Numbered from the stretch's first letter, positions 1 to 11,651 are shown. The stretch: 64,000 bases of DNA from Diphasiastrum complanatum (GCA_029204225.1 CM055107.1:29351410-29415409), one strand, 5' to 3'. The notes: generated from the letters alone by a model not told the origin. Program-made: numbers and translations.

Positions 1-251
1 AATTATACACTTCATAGACGATTGTTTTTGACATCAAGGATAATTTTCTGCTTTTAGCTGGAGTTAGAATCAGTAAATCAGTTTTGCTTATTATCTTGTT
101 AGTTCGTCTGGTCGTTAAGCCTAGTTCGATGAGTCAACTAGAATGGTTCCTCTTACATGGTTGTCCGAGTGTCATGTATAGTTTCCGCTACGTATCTGCT
201 TTCAAAGTGAAGTAGCATAGAAGAAACTGAAGCTGATAGTGTTTTATTCAG

Positions 252-631
252 GCTTCAGATGAGCCCATGCCAAAGTTCAGCATTGAGGAGACGGACGTCA
301 GAATGAAGCAACGTATGATTAGTGAACTCCGCTTTCTGGACGGGGAAACTCTTAGTGCAACATTGGCGCTGAACAAAGTTGTCCGGAGATCGTAAGTATG
401 AAATAATAAATACTTAATACCAGCTATTTTGAACTGTAATGTAGCGAGCAGACTTGCGAAGGTGAAGTCTTCTGATGATATTAGTTACTACTCTGACGAA
501 AGAATTTATCGGATCGTCCTATAAACTTTCAACCATTTTACAGGCTGGCGAAAGAAACTCATGTATATACGGAAGAGACTGCGCGATTTGTTCACGGCCA
601 CGGCACAGCCCAGAAGCTACTCTGCCAATGA
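252..631 (+). CDS. 3'-terminal two exons of an unrecognised gene (partial)
   Basis: Two exons can be read. Exon A (252-391) follows a TTCAG acceptor and ends at a GTAAGT donor. Exon B (544-631) follows an ACAG acceptor and ends in TGA at 629-631. The exons join in phase (140 nt, then the third base of a serine codon) and give a 75-residue C-terminus. It begins ASDEPMPKFSIEE, contains DVRMKQRMISEL and RFLDGETLSATLALNK, and ends GHGTAQKLLCQ. It is charged and mostly helical in character, with no membrane segment. I do not recognise the family. The rest of the gene lies left of the window, and 1-251 reads as intron. Correct splice signals and an uninterrupted frame across the junction make a real host gene more likely than a chance ORF, but no domain supports a function. 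Confidence 0.6.
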
Positions 632-1039
632 AATGCATCCCAGCGGAAATCTGTGATAGATACCTGGGATAAAATGTCCGCGAGATAATAACAAAATCAA
701 GGGAGTATGGATGGCAATATTTATCGCTGCGTTTCCAAGAAAGCTGTGTACAGTCGAAGCTCTGTAGGATTCTTGCTTGTCTACACTACAATTAACAGTA
801 CCTTCAAAATGAGCAAGCCTATGTAAAATAACTTGCAGGAATCTGGTTTACAATTCTTAAATTAAAAATTCCAAGATCAATTCGAGCATGTCTTTTTGTA
901 ATAATTTGGGACAGAAAGAGAGCATGCTAACCGATATTTTTTTGGCTCATAAGCGATTTGTGTAAAAGTGCTTCTTAGCTTCTTTGTACAAGCCCTTAAT
1001 ACAGTTTCCTTCAAGTTATTTCATAATTATCTCGTGTCT
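632..1039. other. 3' flank of the left-edge gene
   Basis: AT-rich sequence after the stop codon at 631, presumably the 3' UTR and downstream flank. I see no further coding potential and no unambiguous polyadenylation signal. Confidence 0.4.
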
Positions 1040-1111
1040 ACAATGGCTTATTCACTTCTATAGTGCAAGAATTATACAATGGCTTATTCACTTCTATAGT
1101 GCAAGAATTAT
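1040..1111. repeat. perfect 36-bp tandem duplication
   Basis: A 36-bp unit starting ACAATGGCTTATTCAC occurs twice back to back with no mismatch (1040-1075 and 1076-1111). The identity implies a recent local duplication. It lies about 400 bp past the stop codon of the left-edge gene. Confidence 0.9.
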
Positions 1112-1358
1112 ATCATGAAATGGTACTCACATCCGGTGCTCAATAACCGGCAAACTATAGGAATGGAAGCCGCGGCAAGTTTTCTCACAATTTTTTATTC
1201 AATCATATATATACCTTTTTTAAAGTAAAAGTACTCTTAAAAAACTGAGAAGTTTTATAAAATGTAGTTTTTCTTTGGATAACTCAAAAGAGGTTTCGAC
1301 ATCACTCCTCACATATAGCGTACTTTAGATTCTTACTTGAAATGCTGGACAATATGAG

Positions 1359-1676
1359 AGAGAGAAAGAGAAAGAGAGAGAGAGAGATTGCACCTACTCT
1401 AACCTCAAAAAGTCAATCCCTTTTGAATGTGGAAAGTTGATCATGAGACTTTCTAGTTGAAGTCATCCTTTTGAATGTGACACTCCCCACGCCATGCTCT
1501 CACCCTCCTATTGATGCTAAGTCTTTGTAGGACCTTGGTAGGTGTGCTTTCTTAGATGTGCTTAGTGCATGTGTTCAAAAGATACCTTTGCATCCAAAAG
1601 TGGATGGGCATCAAGTATACCCCAATATTCGAGATATGATAATGCATGTGGCCAAGGTTTTTTTGAGTGAGAGAGT

Positions 1677-1743
<67 letters not shown>
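1359..1743. repeat. GA and GT/GA microsatellites
   Basis: A short imperfect GA tract lies near 1359-1386. A compound tract at about 1674-1743 runs (GT)n directly into (GA)n. All predicted ORFs here translate to runs of CVCV, ERER or SLSL and are repeat artefacts. Confidence 0.9.
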
Positions 1744-1746
<3 letters not shown>

Positions 1747-4262
1747 CCCACATGTACATTGAGTTCCCACATCCGAACACCATATACATAATTGCACATG
1801 ACAAAAGAATGTGGCAAGATGGGATCTTCTTATCTGTACGTGTGCATGACACATCAATCTAGTGGGATATGAGACCACAATGCGCTAGTACAGAGTGCAA
1901 GCAGAGGCACCTGCACTGCCTCTGCTCCATAGGTCCATCCAAGGGAAGAGATATATTTTTTCTCCCTTAGCTCCATCCATCACCCTTGAATGGAGTGGCA
2001 CTAGCATTGCAGGTGCCCATGGAGTGCACCTCGTTCTTGGTCTCATCCATGGGTGATGTTGGACTTGATACATGGTGTCCTTGCATCTCTGCTAGCCCCT
2101 AGGACTCTATCCCCCTAGGATAAGGGCCAAGTGGCTTCCATGTGAGGTGTACTTCATCCTAGGCTTATCCATCCCATATGTACCTTGGGGCTGGGACCCA
2201 CGCTTGGTAGTGCAATCTTCCTTCACTAGATACAATGTTATGAGCTTGTACTTTTGGGATGTGCATTAACTTTTACTAATTAGGAAGGTTACTTATCAAA
2301 TGAAGCAAGAGAGAGATTTTATTACATTTGGGTTAAGGAATTAACTTTGGTACAAATGAAGCTCCTAGATTTGTGCACATCCAAAACATTCCTCGTGAAA
2401 CTTCTCCCATTAATATCCTACATCTTTCAATGGATGTCGGCTTTTAAAGTATAATGCCTTCTAAAATCTTCAACTCAAAAATTTTGCATTTCAAAATCTT
2501 GCAACTATAAAAGATTGAGGTTTATCATAGCAGCTAGCCTTGTTAAAGAATAGTGCATCAATTGGAGCTATCTTTGATATGCTAAATTATATTCAGCATC
2601 ATAAAACATCATTTTCAAACATTGTTGGCATCCAACTATTTTTCTTGGGCATCAACCTAGCTCACTCCAATAATAATTATCATGGTACAATGTGTTAGAA
2701 GGTTTGAAATTAGCCACGTATCAATAGGTTTACAAACATAACTTATAAAAAATAGTGCAAAAGGTCGAGCACCTGCAAAGTAGAAATGCCCCATTTCAAA
2801 ATTTGACGTGGTTTCTTGAAGTATTATAATGACCTACATGCATCCTATATATTCAAAAACCAACATAAAATTCAGAATCCACATATATTTTACTAAATAT
2901 CAAATTTCTTAGAAAATCAAAATTATATCGATTTTTAAGAAATTGGTATATGTCTGTGCACACGCCCTTGATTTGGAATCCCTATCCCAAAACAATTCAT
3001 GTGGGTAGACTAATTCACTCTATCCATCCAACATGCTCCAACAATGTTATGAGCGGTACACATACACTAGCCCTCACTCCAATGCAATCCCCACCCTTAT
3101 GTAACTTGCTTGCTTGAATAACGGGAGAAGTCGGGGGCACCGTTAGACGAGGGTGGGTGGACCTCTTAACACATTTCACTGGGCATGACGTTTAAGGCCA
3201 TATGACTGTGAGAACAAGGCCTTGCATTTGGTTTGGAGGAGAGTCAACCAGCCATGGTCCCGTGCACAATTTTGAAATATTTTATTTTGCTAGGTCTAAT
3301 GTTAGATTTGTGTAGCACAAGAGAGCATTGTATCCCCCCATCAAGAGATGGTGACATATCAATTATATACATGAATGGGGGATTTGAATATAAGGAGAAT
3401 TTTTGTCCCTAGTACTAAGTGGTGATAGTTCGAATATCAGTAGATTCTTTGTCTGAATAGATAGTGACAAGACCTCCATATTCTTTAATGTCAACTAGCT
3501 ATGCAAAATGTCAATTGATGTCATGTGAGAATAAGGAAGGCATTATTGTCTCATGATTGGACAATTTGTGACATGATTACAAGATCCTTAAAAGCTTTTT
3601 GTCATTTAGGCATATAATGGACTTTTGAGCAAGTGGTACAAACCTTTGTTTCATCAACATAGGAAAAACTAATACCTGAAAGACGTTCAATCATATAAAG
3701 AAGATGACACATTTCCTTTACTAAGCCAAGAAATCATATGTTCAACCTGAGCCAAACGAATCAATAGAAAGATTAGAGCAAGAGACTAGAAGCATTTGAA
3801 TATGAGAGCTTTTGTTTCATAATAATAAACATCACCAAGAGAAACTTTCACAAAATTGTTGAAATAGTCATGAAGGATTTTAGCTTGCCCTTAGTTTGGA
3901 AAGAGGCAACACCATTCGACAACTCGAAAGGCATAACCAAATCGGCATATGCTCCCAATCGAGTAATAAAGATATTATAACGTGATGTCATTTGGAACTT
4001 TGACCTAAAAAAGAATAACCTTTTTTGGTATTTTTTGAGAAACCTACTTTGAGGACAAAATCATGATTTTTTTTTGAGTTAATCTCTAAACTATAGAAAA
4101 TAAATTACAAAAAACAGTTTTTTTTACAATAGATCATTACAAGTTTTTTTTATAGGCTTCATAAATCATCATAGTAAAAAAATGAAACAACATTTCAAGA
4201 CAACACATGGTATTATAGAATACAAATATCATATAAATACGAAATGGCTCAAAATATGCTTA
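1744..4262. other. non-coding intergenic stretch
   Basis: About 2.5 kb with stops in all frames and no recognisable element. Sequence from 3,400 to 4,000 has the look of decayed transposon DNA, but I could not match it to a domain. Confidence 0.5.
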
Positions 4263-4265
4263 CAT

Positions 4266-4300
<35 letters not shown>

Positions 4301-4316
4301 GATATATATAGATATT
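4263..4316. repeat. AT-rich microsatellite
   Basis: Consecutive ATAC, AT and GATATATA repeats form a simple-sequence tract with no coding content. Confidence 0.85.
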
Positions 4317-4828
4317 TGCAAAGTAGATTTTCTAACGAATTATCACTAGTGCCTCTTACTTCAAAACTTGACATATACAACACACTCTTTTTCAGTCGAT
4401 GAAGTTGAAGACCCATCTTGTCCTTTTCTTTGTTTTGCCAATTGATTGACTTTTATGGTACTATATCTAAAAATCCCTAAAACTTTGGCTATGTATTGAA
4501 AATCATTTGAAATGGCCAAACTTTCATTATTTTGTGAAACTTCATTTTTGCATATTCCAGGGACTTGCATATCTTGTTTATGGTATGTGTCTATATTTTC
4601 AATCTATATTTTCAAAAATGCTATGACTATGATCAAATTTTGGATGATCAAACGTTTGATCATCTTTCTTTGAATAAGAATCAAAGAATTCAGAATTTGT
4701 CTAATCTTTTTCTAAAGAAGAATTGAGAAGTAATATAAATTTCATGGTCAGAGGAGATTGAGTATTAATTTTATCTCCATCTTGATAGAGGGAAAATCAC
4801 ATCCCACTAAGATTATAAAATTGTGCCG

Positions 4829-5425
4829 ATAAGTGTAAGAAATGATCTTTTGAGAGAAGTATCATCATGTACTAGTGCTAAAGAGACCTGGGAGTCTTTA
4901 AAATCAATCTATGAATCAAGCAACACTTCTAGAGTCCTCATGCTTAGAAACTAAATTTTGCAAAGCATTAGATAAGTGAGGAGAGTGCACAAGATTATGT
5001 GCTTAGAATCAAGTCTCTAAATAGGGAGTTGGATTCCATTGGATAGAAGATTCATGGTGGAGAGCTTGTAAAAATTGTCCTTAATGGTCTAGGAGATGAC
5101 TTTTCAAATCTGGTCCAAAGTTTTGCAATCCAAGACACCTTGCCCACTATAGAAAAGCTACACAGTGTATTAGTTGCCGAAGAGATGTTGCACACCAAAG
5201 CAAGATTGAACTCATTGTCTTTGTAGGATGGTGATGAGAAAGACAATTTCTAATTCAAGGGCAAAAAGAAGACCATTGGAAAGAAGAAGCATCCCAAGGA
5301 GGCCAAAGAAGAGGATGGTGCAAGATCAAAGACAAGTCCAAGTTCAAATGCTTTTTCTGTGGGAAGAAAGGGCATTTTGCATCAGAATGTCCCAAGAAGA
5401 AGAGAGGCTTGGGAAGCTTTGAAGA
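4829..5425 (+). pseudogene. Ty1/Copia gag fragment, first copy
   Basis: A decayed Copia Gag. Readable segments in shifting frames include DLLREVSSCTSAKETWESL, TSRVLMLRN followed by a stop, NGLGDDFSNLVQSFAIQDT, and a CCHC zinc knuckle (CFFCGKKGHFASEC, about 5,350-5,392). In-frame stops interrupt it near 4,952, 4,973 and 5,043. It closely resembles the minus-strand Gag at 14.5-15.1 kb. The Gag of these elements would form the virus-like particle, and the knuckle binds element RNA. This copy cannot make an intact protein. It runs directly into a second gag copy at about 5,400. Confidence 0.8.
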
Positions 5426-5988
5426 AGCTTCTTGAATCCAAGTCCACATCTAGAGTGTTCACTCTTGGAAGGCAAATCTTTCAAAGTATGCAAAAGAAGG
5501 AAGAGAGTGCTCATGCTTTTGTATTGAGGATTAAAGTATTTAACGATGAGCTAGCATGTATTGATGAAAACATTAAGGAGGTAAAACTTGTTCAAGTTAT
5601 ACTTAATGACTTGTTGTATGATCATGCTAATCTTGTTCAAAGCTTTGCTATTCAAAAAAATTTGCCAAGCATTGTGAATTTGCAAGAGATTTTTGTGAAT
5701 GAGGATTTTAGGCTTCAATCAAGAGGTGGATCTACATCAACATCTCAATATGAAGAGGAGGCTATGTTCATCAAAGGCAAGTTCACGGGCAAAAGCAAAG
5801 GCAAGTGGTCAAAGGGTCAAGATCAAGGTGAGCCTTCCTCTTTTGTTTGTAAGAAGAAAGATAGGTCAAAGTTAAAATGCTTCTATTGTGGAATCAAAGG
5901 GCATTTTGCTAATGAATGTTTGAAGAAGCAAATCAAAGAGATGAAGGTAGCAAGCAAATCAACTTTACTACTAATGATGAGGATCTAG
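5395..5988 (+). pseudogene. Ty1/Copia gag fragment, second copy
   Basis: An open frame of about 195 codons homologous to the middle and C-terminal parts of Copia Gag. It starts at EAWEALKKLLESKSTSR, continues through ESAHAFVLRIKVFNDEL, a lysine/glycine-rich linker (KGKFTGKSKGKWSKG) and a CCHC zinc knuckle CFYCGIKGHFANEC near 5,880-5,920. The Gag N-terminus is missing. The frame upstream of EAWEAL (from 5,359) is the first copy's zinc-knuckle region read out of frame, so the apparent start codon is not genuine. A frameshift near 5,930 separates it from the protease frame. Confidence 0.8.
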
Positions 5989-6287
5989 TTGGTTGTGATT
6001 CTCTTTTGATGTGTTCTTCAAGTCCAATATCAAGTGAAGGTGACAAAGATTCATGGTGGATCGATAGGGGAGCTAGTTCACACATGACTAGTCAAAAGGA
6101 GTTCTTTACTTCTTTGGTCACTTATCATGGAGCCAAAAAAGTGATACACATGGCCAATGGTGGTAAGTGTGTGATTGAAGGTATTGCTTCAATTCCTATT
6201 TGTCTTTCTATTAATAGGAAAGCAAGACTTGATGGTATTCTTTACATTCCTTCACTTTCAAATAATTTGCTAAGTGTTGTCAAATGA
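5916..6287 (+). pseudogene. Ty1/Copia aspartic protease region with altered active site
   Basis: This frame holds the Copia protease motif as WWIDRGASSHMT, where intact relatives have WWIDSGASSHMT (for example in the element at 52-57 kb). The catalytic aspartate remains, but the next serine is arginine, which would probably impair catalysis. The downstream pattern GILYIPSLSNNLLSV is typical of Copia proteases. It overlaps the gag frame by about 70 bp in another frame, so a frameshift has occurred. It ends at a stop at 6,285-6,287. Confidence 0.8.
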
Positions 6288-6754
6288 TAGAGAAAGGATA
6301 CATGGTAAAGTTTGGTGGTGATGCTTGTTTCATTACAAAGGAAGAAATCTTGGTTGCTAGGGGCAATAGACAAGGTAGACTTTTCAAGCTTGATGATTTT
6401 GTTATGGCTAATAAAAAGGATGAAATGGAAAAGGAGATTGGTCTCAACTTTCCAAAGTTCCCTTTTAGCATCAACAAGATTGGTGGATCTTATGCAAAGT
6501 CTAACAAGTTTCCTTATGCTAGATCTAGGTCAAAATCTAATATGCTTCTTGGAGATGTTCATCTTTGTGCTAACTTGGCTAGCTATGAGGATAATGATGG
6601 TTCTTCAATGGTTCTTCTTGGCAAGTGCAAGCGTGCAAAAGGTAAGAAAAGAGCTAACTTCATCAATGGAGGTGGTGAAGGTCCTTCCTTGGAAAAGGTT
6701 GTTGCTAACGATTTCTTTGATCATATGGAAAAAGATGTTGCTAAGTGCATTTAG
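6284..6754 (+). pseudogene. Copia post-protease region with unrecognised extension
   Basis: The first ~40 residues (IEKGYMVKFGGDACFITK, then RGNRQGRLFKLDDFV) match the stretch between protease and integrase in the 52-57 kb Copia. The next ~115 residues do not show the expected pre-integrase LWHKRLGH zinc motif. They read instead as a basic, low-complexity polypeptide (KFPYARSRSKSNM, GKCKRAKGKKRANF) ending at 6,754. I do not recognise this part. It may be diverged element sequence or material joined by rearrangement. Loosely coding-like sequence continues in another frame to about 6,920, where the chromovirus LTR begins. Confidence 0.6.
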
Positions 6755-6930
6755 GGAGGAGATGGTTCTTCTATATTTTCTTGTGATGAGTCCAAGAAAG
6801 TCATTTTTGCAGCAAGTGGAGTCACATGTCTTCATAAAGAGAGTAGATCAAATGGTTCTATCATGAGACTTGGTGAGGGAGTCACAAGTCAAGAAGAAGA
6901 GAAGTATGTGAAGAGTTCAAAGTAGGATGT

Positions 6931-7379
6931 TGTTACAAACTTACTTACTGCAAACCTCCAGGTGCTGGTTAACCACAAGAGACTGAACGAATCACGTTCC
7001 ACCTCGCCATAGGACCTAATCCGGGTCCACCCACCGTGTCCTGGCCTGTGACCTTATCAAACTGAATCCGACCTCCATCCCAGACGGCGTCCCATACCAC
7101 CGCCTAGGCTCTCAGTTATCTCCTACCTCATGCTAGCAATACATCTTGGCCGTGCACACGCTCTCCATCCACCTCCTCGTAGGTAGACAGAATGGATGGC
7201 AAAATGAGTTCTCCTCCCCTTGTGTACCTCCAAAGAGAGAGACTCCAAGCCATGTGCACTCCTGGATCATGACACGTGGCAACCATGTAGGTTCACGAGT
7301 CACCGATCAAGTCTACAGGACCAGTCATCGTCTGGTCTCAAGTCTGGGTTTGGGACCCAAGGGGGTTGGGTCCCTAACA
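6931..7379 (-). mobile_element. 3' LTR of the Ty3/Gypsy chromovirus
   Basis: A 449-bp segment bounded on the plus strand by TGTTACAAAC and TCCCTAACA, giving TGTTA/TAACA inverted ends. On the minus strand the start of this LTR follows a purine tract (about 7,380-7,392, AAGGAAGAGGGA) that lies just past the chromodomain frame. That is the expected polypurine-tract-to-3'-LTR order. The other LTR is not in the window, so identity cannot be compared. Confidence 0.7.
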
Positions 7380-7406
7380 TTCCCTCTTCCTTAAAAAATT
7401 CCTTAT

Positions 7407-9185
7407 CTAAGGAAGAAATCCAGGGAATCTCAGTTTAAGGTCAAGTTCCTTCTCCCAAGTGTCATCGTCCTCGGAACTTCCTTTCCAACGAACCAAGTAC
7501 TCAGTTATCTGCCGGTTTCTGAGTCCACGTTGACGTACATCAACAATGGCCTGTGGTTCAGTAGGTACAAAGGATGATAGGTCCTCCAGCCGAACTAAGT
7601 CCTCCTGAGGTATCAAGTCATCTTTTCCACCAAGTCGTTCCTTTAAACAACTAATGTGAAAAACTGGATGTACCTTAACACCTTGAGGAAGTTCCAGCTG
7701 GTACGCATTTCGATGGAGTTTCTTTACTATACGGAATGGCCCTGCATAACAAGGTGATAACTTAGGACATTTTCCAGTCCTTAGTACCTTAGAATCCTTC
7801 GGAATTCTAAGATATACCCAAGCCCTCCCCCATAGACCCTAGGTTGTCGCTTTTGATTGGCATAAAATTGGGCTCTATCCTGAGCCGTTTTTACATTTTC
7901 GCGAGCAACAAGCAACATTTCTTGCATATCATGCAAAAAATCTACTTCTGCTTTAACCTTGAGGCCTTTGAGGCCCACTGAAATGGGAGCCCTAGGCAGG
8001 AAACCATACATCAGAGAAAATGGACTAAAACCCATCGCTGAGTGCTTTGCGCTATTATACGCAAACTCAATCATTGGAAGGTACCTTTCCCAATCTGACT
8101 ATCTTCTAGAAACATATGCTCGAAGCATATCTTCCATAGACTGGTTTGTCCTCTCTGTCTGACCATCCGACTCAAGATAATCTGATGACCCCAAACTTAG
8201 AGTGGTCTCTAATTTCTCAAAGACCGCTTGCCAGAATTTGCCAGTGAACTTTGGATCTCGATCACTAACAATGTCATTCGGCAAACCAAACAACAAAAGT
8301 TGTGCAAGTTCAGAAGCTTTGACAGTTTGCTTGGTTGGTATGGACTACGCCATTTTAGTTAACCTGTCAACTATTACCCAAATGACATCATTTTGCTTCC
8401 CTGTCCAAGGTAGTCCAACCACAAAGTCCATGGAAATGCTTTCCCACTTTCTTTCGGGAATTTCCAAGGGCATTAACAAACAAGCTGCCTTAAGTCTTTC
8501 AGCTTTATTAACCTGGCATTGCGCACACTTGCGAACATATTCCTCCACTTGACTTTTTAAATTTGGCCAGTAAAAGTTTCTTTTTACTAAGTCAAGCGTC
8601 CTTTGAGCGCCAGGGTGCCCTGCACACGGACTGTCATGACATTCATATAGGATTTGGGCCCTTATATCATTATTTTCTGGCACACAAACTTTTCCATTCC
8701 GGAAAAGTAACCCATTCCTAATGGAGTAGTCTCTTTGTGTCTTATCCTGAGGAGAAATCTTGGAATCCTGCATTCCAAGCTCATCACTAGATCTAGTAGA
8801 ACCTGCCAGGACGTCTAGCCAAATAAAATTGAAGTACCTATCGGCCTTACACAAATCTCTTAAGGACAGATACAACTCAGGTTGGATATCAGAAAAGCTT
8901 AACTGATTAACCTCTCCAATCCGGCTTAAGGCATCCGTGACACTATTAGAGGTACCCTTTCGGTACTCAATGTCATAATGAAATTCTTGGAGCATCTCTG
9001 ACCATCTGGCCTTATGACCCCTAAGGTCGACCGCATCGTTAATATACTTTAACGCTTGATGGTCAGTAACTATAGTAAACTGGGAGCCATACAAATAATG
9101 TCTCCAAATTTTCAGGGCATTAATGACAGCAAAAAGTTCCTTGTCATAGGTGGAATAATCATGCTTATACATGAGTTCTCTTGGG
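7407..9185 (-). pseudogene. Ty3/Gypsy chromovirus pol, C-terminal half
   Basis: Reading 9,172 to 7,407 on the minus strand gives, in order: Ty3-type RNase H (STYDKELFAVINALKIWRHY, TDHQALKYI), the integrase H2C2 zinc finger (HDSPCAGHPGAQRTL, then CAQCQVNK), integrase core (SMDFVVGLPWTGKQND, SDRDPKFTGKFW, ESDGQTERTNQSMEDMLR, EFAYNSAKHSAMGFSPF) and a C-terminal chromodomain (ITEYLVRWKGSSEDDDTWE). The chromodomain marks it as a chromovirus; in that group this domain is thought to guide integration to chromatin. Frame changes near 8,340, 8,090 and 7,780 break the protein. Homology stops just past SRELM-like sequence at about 9,185, so reverse transcriptase, protease, gag and the 5' LTR are absent. 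Confidence 0.92.
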
Positions 9186-9488
9186 TTTATCTATCCATTG
9201 GTGCACTATCTTGATGATATCTGGCAATCTTGTCTGTAGAATGCTAATATTTTGCTATTTTGGATCCACACGTGGGAAGTATAGTAGGGTCCTATTATTG
9301 TATGGACAACAACTTCATTTTATCATATATTTGATGTTTGATCAAGTTCTTATCGAGTTTGCATCTCTTTCATTAAGTGCTACTAGATGTTGATTTTTCT
9401 ACATTGGTAATGTTGTAGATTGTGTTGTCTTTCTAACAAAAGATTAAGGGACACATTTTGGATCTTAATGATTTGAAATTCTTCACAG

Positions 9489-9689
9489 AAAGTGCAAGCC
9501 AAGGAGATCAAGCTCCAACATGTGCCATCATCAGGTTGCTTGGTTGATTTGTTTACTAAATCTTTACGTAAAGGTTCATATGTCAAGCTCAGATCTTCAA
9601 ATGGAGTGATTGATAGAAGTATCATAAGTTCCAAGGCTAGATTTGAGGAGTGTGAAAAATTTCCAACATTGGAAAATCTAGCCATGTAG
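9489..9689 (+). pseudogene. Ty1/Copia RNase H C-terminal tail
   Basis: The translation (VQAKEIKLQHVPSSGCLVD, then LFTKSLRKGSYVKLRSSNG) matches the last ~65 residues of Copia RNase H, compare QAKEIALEHVPSNECVADL at the end of the 52-57 kb element. It sits on the same strand as the gag/protease at 4.8-6.7 kb, on the far side of the chromovirus fragment. It may be the other end of the same disrupted Copia. The preceding 300 bp is not clearly coding. Confidence 0.75.
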
Positions 9690-10338
9690 CATATTGTATA
9701 TTTTTGTGTATAGTTGGATTCCACACATGTATGGCCAAAATGTCACATGGCAATCCACTCCTAATGTAGGTTAGGTCAAGTCAAAAGAGATGGTTGAGTC
9801 TATTTGGTAGAGATCCCTACATTATAGGATCTACACCTTGATTTATGATGAGATTTTGACCAACTAGCTACCTACCAACCATGACTCTAGGACATAGGCT
9901 AGGGTTTCATTTTAGGACAAAAAGATTGAGTTAACTTCCTTATTACATGCTGGAAATTCACCTAACTTTACAAAGGAAGTCACTATTGCTATGTATTCCA
10001 AGCTCCCATAGTGAGAAGATAGATTATTTTTGGAGCTCATTGGCAATCTCGAGCTACTCCACATTGTACATTGAGTTTTTGTGATCCAAATGCAACCAGA
10101 TAAATTTGTGCTTGATTCTCTGCTTGTAGGCCATACTACAGCTTGTAGTACACACGTACCAAGTCGAATTTAGTGATTGATCAATGCTATTGATGTTCTT
10201 GCTTGTTGATTGTCAAATTGCCAATCTAGATCAACTTTTTTGTGTCTAGTTTTAGGATAAGTTGTAAAGCAAGCATCCAATCACTCTTGTGGATCTTTTG
10301 TAGATCCATTTATGGTCCTAAAGTACAGTACTTTTACA
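9686..10338 (+). mobile_element. Copia LTR, copy 1 of a shared LTR family
   Basis: From about 9,752 this sequence is closely similar, in the same orientation, to 16,513-17,113. Both contain AATCCACTCCTAATGTAGG and both end with the same block just before ACA (GGTCCTAAAGTACAGTACTT). It follows the Copia RNase H tail, as a 3' LTR should. The left limit (TGTAGCATATTG) is inferred from TG...CA ends and is uncertain. Confidence 0.6.
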
Positions 10339-10854
10339 TTTTTTTTGTGGTTTTTGAGCTAGTATTCAATGTTTTTGCTTGAAATTAATCAAAGCTACTA
10401 ATCTCGAGCTTTTTTTTTTTCAGAATTTTACTTGCTGTTTTCTAGTCATTATGATTGATTCTAATGATTGCATGATAGTTGAAAAGTCAAAATTGGAATT
10501 AGATAGTGATTTTTAGCCAAAAATTGGGGGGGGAGGGGGGGTGGTTTGGGCTAGAAATGGGCAAATATGAACCATGATTGACTAAAATCAGAACCTTTAA
10601 TGTTTATATGTAATTTAATTATAATAGATATGGCCTGATTGCACTTGCATGTGGGTTTGATCCACAAGAATTTTCAAAAAAGTCAAAAAATGATCAAAAA
10701 ACATGGTTTTTTGAATGTTTTTGGTGATATTCATAAAATACATGGCTAATATTTTGCATGCACATTTTTAGAGGTGTAATGATGTTCTACTAAGGCTTTC
10801 ATGTGTTAGAAATCAATGATAAACTTCATTGTTACTGTTTACGATATACATTAA
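10339..10854. other. non-coding spacer with G-rich run
   Basis: No coding content. It contains a G-rich run at about 10,527-10,543 that is interrupted by a single A. Otherwise nothing is recognisable. Confidence 0.4.
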
Positions 10855-10944
10855 TGTTGACAGCTGTTACCAGCTATAATTAGTCGTAGGCTAGTCTATT
10901 AGTCTACTCGTAGGTTTTCTCTCTCTATCAGGGTTCAGGGTGTG

Positions 10945-11238
10945 TGTGAAATCAGAGCATGCACATAAGCAATCACATAGGACAAGAGGAGAGAGAGAAC
11001 TCCATTGCTCTATATCCTTAAACTTGCACACTACAATATGAGAGGAATTGAGTACGTGAGAGAGAGGTAGAGGTTACACCTCTTCATAAAAAGACCTCAG
11101 CCCATATCACATGGGGATGGGCCCAAAATATATCAAACTTGACTTTAGGCACATTGGGCCTTTACCACATTTATTAATACATTTCAAGTATGTCTATAAA
11201 TAACAAAGTGACATTGCCCATTAATAGTAATTCTAACA
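10945..11238 (-). repeat. 3' LTR of the gag-only element
   Basis: Direct repeat of 13,936-14,251. Both begin on the plus strand with TGTGAAATCAGAGCATGC and end with AGTAATTCTAACA. They differ mainly in the length of an internal GA tract plus a few substitutions. Confidence 0.85.
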
Positions 11239-11651
11239 CCCTCCCTCAATGACAACTTTGTTAGAGGTGTTACTTCATGCTTAACCAAGTACATCACATG
11301 AAAGTACATTATACTCCTAACTCTACTGATGTGGCATTTATGCTAGCAATTAGTGCAAAAATATGATGTCATCAAATGGAGAATGTGTGGAACAATTCCA
11401 TCACCCTCCCTTGAGCCAAACATCCACTAGAATTCGCAAAACAAATTACTTACTGCATCATGTCCAAGAGCTATGCCAAGGATAATATCCTTCTCTGAAA
11501 CTGCAAATGCTCCGGAAATTGTCTCATATAGAAGATATCACCTTACTTCTGCGTCCAAGGAACCATCTTCTAGAATACCTATTCCAAGTTTAGCAATCCT
11601 GCAACAACTTTCTGAATCTTATAGAAGATAAAGTACATGCGCACAAACTTA

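Noticed and set aside
1552-1878. Overlapping open frames on both strands encoding CVCV/ERER/SLSL runs
   Set aside because: Translations of GT/GA microsatellites.
7146-7438. Plus-strand open frames
   Set aside because: They lie within the chromovirus LTR and its polypurine tract. No domain, and the real coding strand is minus.
7959-8552. Plus-strand open frames opposite the chromovirus integrase
   Set aside because: Antisense shadows of the integrase reading frame.
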